From positions 688,475 through 752,474 of the forward strand of contig CAJINV010000019.1 in the NCBI GenBank assembly GCA_905178155.1: DNA of 64,000 nt, in the 5' to 3' direction. A program made the position numbers and the translations under genes. The notes under the pieces were generated by a model. The model was given only the letters and a program-made list of their open reading frames with translations, did no database searches and was not told the origin of the DNA. How positions within the stretch are numbered: the stretch's first letter is position 1; every line of letters starts with the position of its first letter. This document shows positions 56,198-64,000 of the stretch, piece after piece. Origin of the DNA: Amoebophrya sp. A120 (Eukaryota > Sar > Dinophyceae > Syndiniales > Amoebophryaceae).

Positions 56198-57396
56198 AGT
56201 GAAGATAGGTCACGTTTTCGTTTGTTTTCGATTCCTTTTTTTTTCTCCGAAAAAATCGTTGTCGTTTTGCATCGAAGAGTGATGAGGAAGATGCCGCTCT
56301 TGCTTATGCTTCAAAAGATACGTTCGTGCTTTACACGGATCTTGTCTTCTCGAGAAACATCAAAAGCGTGCAAACAATGATCATGCGTCGCAGATGAAAA
56401 AGGCAGTCGAGCAAGGGATCCGTAGGAAACAGAACCAGAAGAAGAAAAGTGCAAGATCACATAGTAAATACTTCATGATCATTCGGAGGCTCACAAAAGA
56501 AAAGGTGCTTACAGTGTACGACGCAGGGGCGGGAACAAGAGAAACGCCTCCGGAACAAAAACGAGGGATAGGATCCTACAACAAGATCTTGTTGCTCGCC
56601 GACGTTAATCTTGATTGCGACAGCGACAAGTAGAGGTGGAAATCAAAATGAAACCATGCGTGCGCGACTCTTCGGTCGTTCCTTTTTCTAACGATGGCAA
56701 ATCAAAAAATCTGCACCGGTCTCGCGAAACTGTACAGTGTACCGTGGCCATCGTATGGTGTAATCCCGCTTTTCTCCAACCTCCGGTGACGTAGTTCTGG
56801 CCATCCATACTACGGCAATCAATTCTAAACTGTACAGAAGAAATGAAATGAAGATTTCGTGATACTTCTATCAGCGAACGGGGCTATTTGAAACTCCGCT
56901 CTCTTGCGAGCGGGCGTCACTGCCACTGGTAACATTAACTGGTCGCATTTCTTAGTAGTATTCGCTCGAGCTTTCGCATTCGCTAGTGTCAAAGAAAAAA
57001 GAACTACAAAAACTTAGCAGCGGAATAGCCACTTTCGACTCATTCATTGATGAGTGTCGTTGTTTCATCTTGCACAAACCATTGAAAGTTTTCTATCGAC
57101 GCTTTGCCTCCCAGGCGGGGGGCGAAGTCGCATCTTTTTAGAAGGTTAAGACTAAGACTGAACTTGGAATTGCCACAAGGCCGACCACTATTTTTCAATG
57201 CTAAAAACGACTTGGTGGATAAAAGGTGTACTTAAGACTGTTAAAAAATTAAGAAATTCGCATGATGTTGTACAGATTCATAAACTTTGCTTTCGTGAGG
57301 ACGTTAAAAACATTTAATGATACATGGGCATTTTCGCCGCTTCCGATGTCTTCCGCTTTTGTTCCTCTGCGCCTCTACTTCCCGCCCCCCTGCTTC
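56198..57396. other. Intergenic, AT-rich
   Basis: No ORF or element end supported. Confidence 0.5.
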
Positions 57397-60300
57397 TCAC
57401 ACCGGCAGCGCCCCGGGAAATTTGATGGGCATGGCCATCGGGTGGGCTTCCGTATCCAAGGAAAAAACTGTGTAGGTGTAAAGTAATTTTCTTGGAGGAA
57501 TAGCATCACAAGTTTGCTCTGCATGACACAGAAAACCTGTCATGCGTATCCAGTACCTGAAAACACGAAGGAAAGAGCCTCTGATGCACATCCAGCATGA
57601 CAAGTGTAGCAGTTTTGCACTTTCTGCATCACAGACTTACACTCACATAGTTCTTTTCTTGCATATTCCGTGCTGATGATGTACTTGCTCAAGTCCAGGA
57701 TTGTGATGGGGGAAAAAATCAGGTAGAAGTATTTCATCGTTTCGGCCATGAAGAAGGATTCCTGCTGGTTACTCCGGACCGACGGATTCCGCACGTCCCG
57801 CAACGCGGTGTAACCGTATTTGGTCTTCGAGTGCTTCTTGAACGCCAAAAACATTATCACACAGACAAAACAAAAAGCTGGCAGGGCATATAATTTGTAA
57901 TGCAAAAATAAACACACACAAAAATTTGTCATGGGTGGCCCCATAGCATGCTGTTTCCGATATGCAATACAGGTTTTTTTGTGTATTTATTTTTGCATTA
58001 CAAATGTGCCCTGCCAGCTTTTTTCTGTGTGATAAACATCTCGGTCGCCCACTTCCGGTATTTCGGGTCCCCGGTGTAGTAGTGCAGGTAGTACAGATAT
58101 GCAGTGCAGATATGTCTGGGGTCTGGAAAAGTAAGAGCAAGGTTTGTCATGCCAGGCTAGCAAGACTCCCAAGTCTGTCATGCACGTTACCCAAAAGCCC
58201 TATTTTTCCGCGATACAGAGACGCAGTTTGTCATGCAGAATAGGCAACACGAACACTTAGAAGCTCAGAATAAACTTGTCATGATGAGCCATCATTTGTG
58301 GCCTCCTCATGCTACGTCACTCAGCATTACAAGTTTATTCCAGACCCAGATAAGTATATTTGCATTTGATAACAGAGCCTCGATCGCTTCCGGCCGAAGC
58401 AAATTGTGCGCGCCGTCGGGCGGGAGCACCATATCGTTCGCATTATCCTTGGCATTCACGTCGAAACGGACATACTCCGGGGAGAGACCGGTGTGCGCGA
58501 GCTTGTACCTTGGTTTTGGTAGAATTATTGAGGGAGGAGTAGAGTTTGCATGATGAAAACGGATCACTCTTGGTTGTTTTTTGCATGATCGGTATAGAAG
58601 AGAGAACCACGAAGGAAATAAATGAAGTTGTACTACGGTATTACATTTTGTAACAGGTTTCCGCAACTCCTTCCGCCGCCGGAAGCCACCTTGGGTCCAC
58701 CTCTTCCTTGTCTAGTTCGAGGATCCCGAGTATCAACATGCCCGGCACGAAGCAGGCCAAGTGGTCCATCTTGTCCAACCGCTTTCCCGCATTCTCTTCC
58801 GCGATGAAAATGGTGCCCTTTTTGGTTTTCACCACGAGCCGGTCCATCATTTCATTCATGGCCTTCACGAATAATGCCTTGTACCTGATTTATATTTTTG
58901 TAAGAAATTGAAATTGCCATCCGCATCTTCACGCGCGCTGACTGTGACTATCTCCTTCTACTTTTTCCTTCTGGAAGATGACAAAAAGCTAAATTTTCGA
59001 ATACAAAACAGGCATGAAAATAAAAAAACGAAGCATCACTATCATAATACCGTGCGTCCCTCTTCCCGTTCTGTAGCCACTGCTTCACTAGATATTCGTA
59101 GTAACTGTCCCCCATTGCCCCGAGACTTATCCTCCCTCCGATGAACCCGCTGTGCGCGGACTGCTGTTTCGACCCCATGTAGATCGGCACCAAACCCTTC
59201 TTCGCGTTTTCGCTGTTCTCGACGATCTTCATGAACGCTTTATCTGGCACGGTCCAGAATTCCGTCCTCTTTGTGTGCGCGGACAGCATGCGAAACTCCA
59301 GTTGCAAGGTTCCGACTTCTGCGATGTTTGTGCCCGTCGCCCAGTTATGGATTGCAAATATGTCTGGGTCTGGAAGAATGCAGGGCCTGTCATGCTTGTC
59401 TGGCATGACCCATGATGCTTGTGATGCATGACCCAGCATCACAGATTTTTGGAAGGCTTCCTGATGCCATTTCTGCATGACAAATGCCCTCCACGCGTAG
59501 CACAAATGCGGCTCCTCTACTTGCTGGTCATGCAATACAGATTTTTTTAGAGTCCACAGTTAGCATCACAAGTTCCAACTTTCCAGACCAAGACATTTTT
59601 ACAGTTGATACCAGTTCAGCCACCTGCTACCGCCGGATGCGAGGTCTATCTGGGGTTTTGGTAGCCCGGACTCCTGGGTGAAAGCGCGGAGCAATCTGGA
59701 ACCCAAATCCGCTGCTTTGTCGAGAAAAATCTGGTGCTGGGACAGCGAGAAGGCCGAGAGCAGCCCACCGAGACCACGGATCGTGATTTCGAAGACGGAA
59801 TGGTAGCCAGATCTGTGATAACGATAAGGAAATTTGGCATGCGAAAATGGATAAGTACGCAAACACAAGTTGTGTTCATCGTTGTGATAGCTGCATCAAC
59901 ATCACATCACATCACCGCAATAATCACCTCCCACATCAGCACTTTTTACCTTATCGCCCCAAAGTCTAGTTTCTGGACGAAGTCCTCCCCCTCTGCAAAT
60001 TCTTTTTTCAGGTCCATCACCCACAGCGTGTCCAGCGAGTCTAGTATGGTGATCCCGATGGAGACCCAGTTGTGGCCTCCCCCGGTGACCGGGCGCACCT
60101 CGTCCTTGCCCCACGCGGTTGCCTTGTACCCCCGCCAGCAGTGCACCATCTCTTTCCGGACGGTTTCGGCCATGACGTCGGCGTCTCGTTGCGACTGGAC
60201 CAATTCGTCCTCGGAGAACTTTTCTTTCCATCGGGCGGGAAAACTTGCCTTCAACACGTCATCCGGGAGTGTCGCCCGCGGCTCCACGTCGGTAATGTCG

Positions 60301-62230
60301 GCTATGTATCAAATGCAAATATGTCTGGGTCCTCTGGAAGAATGCAGGAGTTTGTCATGCAGATTTTGCATGACCCATGATGTCTGTGATGCATGCCGTA
60401 GCATCACAGACTCTGCGAGGACTTTCTGATGCCCATACTGCATCAGAAATGCCCTCTCCGCGTAGCAACAAACTCGACTTCTTTTGCTGTTCATGCAATA
60501 CAGATTTTCTGTAGAATCGAAAGGTAGCATCACAAGTTGCATCCTTCCAGACATCCAGGGATATTTGCAATGCATACTATGAACGGCGGAGGGGTCCTGT
60601 TCCACCACCACGACTTTTATCGAAGAAAAAAAGTTCGTCACGATCACTCATGCGCATTCTTGCAATACAAAATTGTTTGTCATGCGTAAAAATGCATCAC
60701 AGACAAACTTCATTAGGGAGTTCCCTAGTGTTTCTGCAATACAAGGAAAGTTTGTGATGCTGAGAAAATTTGTAATGCAAATCCTGCAAGTTAGTGAGTG
60801 TGACAAACTTTTTTCTCTCCATAATTTTGTGGGGTCTTTCAGTTTCAACCTGGGTCTTCCTATTCTTTGCATCAGCATCACTCTCATCATCTTACCATCT
60901 TTCATCACGATATGGATGTGTCAGAGTTGAAATCGACAAAGTTGAAATAATTTGCCATGCATAAAATGGACGCCAGCTGGAACCCAGTTTCCAAGTGGCG
61001 CATGACAAATTTCGGCGGTCCCTAAATCCAGTCTGCCATGCTGTTTAGGCAAAGAAGAGCGATTTTCTCATGCTACTTTAGCAGCTCGATCTGTAACCCC
61101 AAACAGGCTGACAATCGGCCTCACTTGCCTGCTCTGCAACACACGTGCCTCGGGTCATGCATTTTATGCATTACAAATTATTTCAACTTTGACGATTTCA
61201 AACCTGACGCTTCCATACACGACGCGCGTCCGCTGCGCGGGTCCCCGCTTCGGCGGGAAGTACCGCCTTGTGGATTGCAAAAATGTCTGTGTAAACTTGT
61301 CATGCAGGTTTTCCATGACCCATGAGGTCTGGAATGCTGGACTTAGCATGACAGACTCTGTGAGGTCTTTGTCATGCCTATCCTGCATGAGAATCTCCAT
61401 TCCAACTTGGTCGAAAGTGGACAGCTTTTGCCGCTCATGCAACACAGATTCTTGCATGATTCGGATTTAGCATGACAAGTTGCAATCTTCCAGACCCAGA
61501 CATGTTTGCAATCCATACGCCTTCTCCGGAGCGGAATGCGGGCCTGCCGTCGGCGGAACGGAAACCGCGCCGGTCTCTGTTTGAGCCCGCTCAATACGGA
61601 CCAGCGGTGGGGAAACACCGACGGCGGGCGCGGGTTGATGTTCTGGTTGTTATGCAAGGAAGCGTCTTGTTGTGACAGGCTCGGAGTACTTGGTGGATTT
61701 CTTGCCGGCGGTTTCGGAAGAGGCGGTAAAACAGGTTGCGGCTGCTGCGGCTGCTGCTGCTGCGGCGGCGGCTGTTGTTGTGCAACTGCACCAGCATTGG
61801 GAAGGCTTTCTGCCGGCGGGGCGGCGAAAAAAGGCGGGAAAACCGGGTGAAAAAGCTGCGTCCGAGTCTGGTGTAGCAACTCGGGGTAACTGCTCTGGGC
61901 GCCGGACGCAGATTCTTGCACCGCTAGAGGTGCTGCCAGGACTAGTCGGCCACCGGGGGGCGGTGGGCTGGGGAGCAGGGGGAGATGGCCTGCATCGGCA
62001 GTCGCCCCCGCGACAGCTTTGTCGGCTGCCGTTGAAGTTGTACCAGTTGCACCAGCTTCCGCTTCGGCATTGGAAGCAATTTCCGATGCGAGTGCTACCT
62101 GGAAATAAAATAACGATCGCGAGTAGAGCAACAAAAAGCTGCTGCTCGCGCCGAAAAGTACTTGCGCTGGTGCCCCCTGTCGTGCTGCGGTACTCCTAAA
62201 ACCTCCTCGGCCGGCGCCTGCATTGCGCAT
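57397..62230 (-). CDS. GH47 class I alpha-1,2-mannosidase, type II membrane protein
   Basis: Trims alpha-1,2-linked mannose from N-glycans in the ER/Golgi (family knowledge). Start ATG at 62230. A signal anchor lies at about residues 22-48 (VLFGASSSFLLLYSRSLFYF), then a Pro/Gln-rich stem, then the GH47 domain: EMVHCWRGYKATAWGKDEV, DSLDTLWVMDL, FEITIRGLGGLLSAF, NIAEVGTLQLEFRMLS, LGAMGDSYYEYLVKQW, KMDHLACFVPGMLILG, HTGLSPEYVRF, LLRPEAIEALYYLHYYTGD, ESFFMAETMKYFYLIFS and TEAHP, whose Thr binds calcium in the family. Exons: 61523-62230, 61223-61268, 60896-60910, 60578-60613, 59950-60301, 59616-59812, 59051-59345, 58645-58884, 58377-58508, 58040-58097, 57647-57854, 57397-57467; the sum is 786 codons. 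Introns at 59813-59949, 58885-59050, 58509-58644 and 60614-60895 are ordinary GT-AG. Confidence 0.93.
57468..57646. mobile_element. Introner-like intron J, GT-AG, K-like interior
   Basis: 179 bp with sense donor GTGAGT and acceptor CACAG. The inner GCATCACAAGTTTGCTCTGC block resembles element K at 63462. Alternative edges at a TAC repeat (57472-57474 / 57681-57683) also keep frame and would give SKYTVFSLDTEAHP, nearer the usual GH47 spacing. Confidence 0.6.
57855..58034. mobile_element. Introner I, TSD AACAT
   Basis: 180 bp with AACAT at 57850-57854 and 58035-58039. The join reads WATEMFLAFKKHSK. Confidence 0.94.
58098..58371. mobile_element. Introner A3, TSD ACAGA
   Basis: 274 bp with ACAGA at 58093-58097 and 58372-58376. 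The join rebuilds the GH47 motif PEAIEALYYLHYYTGD. Confidence 0.96.
59346..59610. mobile_element. Introner A1, TSD CCAGT
   Basis: 265 bp with CCAGT at 59341-59345 and 59611-59615. The join rebuilds RWLNWATGTNIAEVGTLQ, a conserved GH47 stretch. Confidence 0.96.
60307..60576. mobile_element. Introner A1 spliced as GT-AG, TSD CTATG
   Basis: 270 bp with CTATG at 60302-60306 and 60577-60581. The usual element-plus-5 removal breaks the frame. Ordinary GT-AG (sense CATA/GTATGC to ACATAG/CC) removes one more base and gives SAVHTDITDVEPRATL in frame. Confidence 0.88.
60911..61217. mobile_element. Introner E, TSD CACGA
   Basis: 307 bp with CACGA at 60906-60910 and 61218-61222. Nearly identical to 13366-13672. 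Confidence 0.95.
61269..61517. mobile_element. Introner A2, TSD CGCCT
   Basis: 249 bp with CGCCT at 61264-61268 and 61518-61522. The left TIR starts TGTGG instead of TATGG. Confidence 0.92.
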
Positions 62231-63105
62231 CGCAGCAGGTGCTGCAGCGCAGGCTGGAGGGGCTGGAAATTTTGACGAGCTTCTGTTTAAGTAATGTTCA
62301 TCTGTATTCTCATGATGGTAGTGCTGCCTCTTTCTTGGAAAGATCTTCAAATTTACTGTATTCTCATGGTCGTGCTGTGAAATAAGTCGAAGCACCTCCG
62401 TGCTTCCTAAGATTTTTTTTTTTCAAATGAAGCGCGATATTTGATTTTCTTTCATTCTCGGTAGCTGCAGTAAAAGAAGTGCTGCAGTGCTCGTCTTCGT
62501 CTTTCCTTTTTGTCATTAAGGAGCGTCACAGGCGACGAGCTAGTACTACGAGCGCGGCAAATTCGCTAGCTGGATGCTGTGTTCAAGTCCAGCCCAGGGT
62601 AAGTAGGTCTACTATTGAGCATTCACCTCGGCACTTAAGTCTCTCGCTCTTGCACTAAGTGCATTTCACTCTCAGAATGAATAGAAAGCTACCGCTAGGG
62701 TGATGCGCAGACGTCTCTCGACAACCAGTATGAGCTTCGTCCATCGTTTATACTCTGAATGCATGGGCTCTACTCGATGGTAGTCATGTACTTGAGCTAT
62801 ACGCATGCATGGCACAGAACTTCTGCTTAACCTTATTTATCGACTTCAGCATGCATATCAATCAAGCTGGAGAAACAGCTTTCCCGGAATAATTGACCAT
62901 GACTGTGTTGTGGAATAGTGAATCAGGCAGCCGCTTGCATATCCGTCGCTTCTGGAGGAGGCGTTTTCGCAACCCAGGACACGTCTGGCCGTTCTATGTA
63001 CCTAAGGTTTGATGATTTCTGAAAAGTGAGAAAATTTTTTATGAAATCCGACTCCTTCTGGGACGAGTTCGCGTGAGACTACGCGTGGGTTTGAAGCCCC
63101 AACCA
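62231..63105. other. Intergenic between GH47 and lectin-like genes
   Basis: No gene supported. The GH47 frame stays open upstream to 62395 but without an ATG. Confidence 0.5.
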
Positions 63106-64000
63106 TCAGATAATGAAAATGGAAAAACTATGAAAAAAGCAGTACGGGGTCGATTTGAAGAGCGGCACCGGTTCTTTGCTGTCCAACGTTTTGTAGATTC
63201 CGATTTCCCTCGTTACCCTATTGACCACCGGCCCGGTAGACTGTCCAAACTGCACGTGCACTTTCATGCTACTCCGGTCTAGTAGGTGTTTGTTGTCGAT
63301 CAAATCGTCGAGTCTCGTTATCGTCGCGTCGAAGAACGCTTTTGCGTCGGGCCACGTGTAACTGTAGTACCGCGCGTCGAGCATGTATCCCATGAAGCCG
63401 TGCATGCCCTGCTGCTCCGGTTTGAAGCCGCCCAGGTAGAGCCGTATCCCACGAAAAAAGTGTTTCACTGTAAGGATTTTGCCAGTTTTGCATCACAAGT
63501 TCACTCTACATGACAGAGAAAATTTGCCATGCGAGGTTCCTAAGCGAAAACACAGCTAAAATCGATTGTCTTTCATGTGTAGCAAGACAAACACTTCGAA
63601 GATACTGATACATGTTTTGCATTACAAGTTTACAGTGAAACAGTTTTTTCCTGCGGTAGGCCGATCCGTCTCCCTATTGGCCACCATCCGCGGGAACAAA
63701 CCCCCGACGTAGACGGAACCCTTGCTGTAGATATCCCGGTTGGCTTCGGATGTGTCCGCGACAATCTTGTTCCCGATGTACCCATATGCAGTGAAAAAAT
63801 ATCGCACGTGCTAATCGCAATCACGCAAGACAAATCTCTTTCCCAAGCTCAATCAGCTTGAAAAACTCCATTTGTCACGCAGAGCTAAATTTGTATTGCA
63901 AGAAAAAGAATTAAGTAGATTGAGTACTAGCACGGGGACGATACTTTTGCCATTCATAACACAACAGCGCGATCGGGGTAAAAGGAGAAGCCGACCAAGG
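63106..64000 (-). CDS. LamG/ConA-lectin-like protein, 3' part only
   Basis: Exons 63964-64000 (continues off window), 63642-63784 and 63106-63467, with stop TGA at 63106-63108. The spliced read SFYPDRAVVYIGNKIVADTS ... GSVYVGGLFPRM ... GIRLYLGGFKPEQQGMHGFMGYMLDARYYSYTWPDAKAFFD has the strand pattern and the G-x-M/I-x-D-x-R-x-Y ending of concanavalin A-like/LamG domains. A helical tail follows (ATITRLDDLIDNKHLLDRS). Binding partner unknown. The call rests on pattern only. The 5' end is outside the window. Confidence 0.6.
63462..63641. mobile_element. Introner K, 3-bp TSD AGT, GT-AG possible
   Basis: 180 bp with TIRs GTTTCACTGTAA / TTACAGTGAAAC and AGT at 63459-63461 and 63642-63644. GT-AG splicing (intron 63468-63641, acceptor TTACAG) and TSD-based removal both keep frame. 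Confidence 0.82.
63785..63958. mobile_element. Introner C variant, TSD ACCCA/ACACA
   Basis: 174 bp ending GACGATACTTTTGCCATTCATA, with one TSD mismatch. The join reads DRAVVYIGNKIV. Confidence 0.85.

Noticed and set aside
62560-62640. Possible tRNA T-arm (GTGTTCAAGTCC)
   Set aside because: No acceptor or anticodon stem could be paired around it.

Overview
The window reads as nuclear DNA of a eukaryotic protist, most likely a syndinian dinoflagellate close to Amoebophrya. That assignment is inference. It rests on every supportable gene lying on the minus strand, as in dinoflagellate one-way gene clusters. It also rests on coding regions being broken by dozens of short DNA-transposon-like introns (introner elements) with terminal inverted repeats (TIRs) and target-site duplications (TSDs), a feature I recall being described for Amoebophrya genomes. 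No virus or bacterial operon is visible.

The main system is the introners. I place about 43 of them. Nearly all start with TAT and end with ATA, carry one of at least ten TIR families, and are flanked by a TSD of usually 5 bp. Deleting the element plus one TSD copy restores the reading frame. TIR starts are: A TATCAAATGCAAAAATGTCT (three internal subtypes, A1-A3); B TATCCTGAGTAAAAACGTAC; C TATCCTGTGCAAAAGTATCG; D TATGGGGTTCTCAAACGTTA; E TATGGATGTGTCAGAGTTGA; F TATTGCAGTGAAAAATGCCC; G TTAGCAT; H TATGAAAGTGCACAACTCGT; I TATCACACAGAAAAAAGCTG; K GTTTCACTGTAA. Using this rule I rebuilt complete proteins of 1,095, 3,725, 832 and about 785 aa, each with a total coding length divisible by three. The rule is therefore tested by the sequence itself.

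Layout, left to right: a coiled-coil gene (205-4924) with seven introners, one of them cut by the window edge; a secreted protein with 54-bp repeats (6905-8230); remnants of a membrane or coiled-coil gene (about 9118-9769); a 1,095-aa Cys-rich membrane protein (10270-15214); a pair of secreted paralogues (17003-18945 and 23711-24967) either side of a fragmentary voltage-gated channel locus; a SET-domain protein (25771-32155); a low-complexity protein (34406-37100); a 3,725-aa giant protein with an internal duplication (38086-52562); an acidic 832-aa protein (53232-56197); a membrane-anchored GH47 alpha-mannosidase (57397-62230); and the 3' end of a LamG/ConA-lectin-like gene (63106-64000).

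The channel locus contains one N at 22342 flanked by a perfect 1,295-bp direct duplication, which looks like two unmerged overlapping contigs. The genes do not form an obvious pathway. The mannosidase would work in the ER/Golgi and the repeat and paralogue proteins would be secreted. In exon coordinates below, the left-hand TSD copy is kept and the right-hand copy removed; the true cut may lie anywhere within the TSD.
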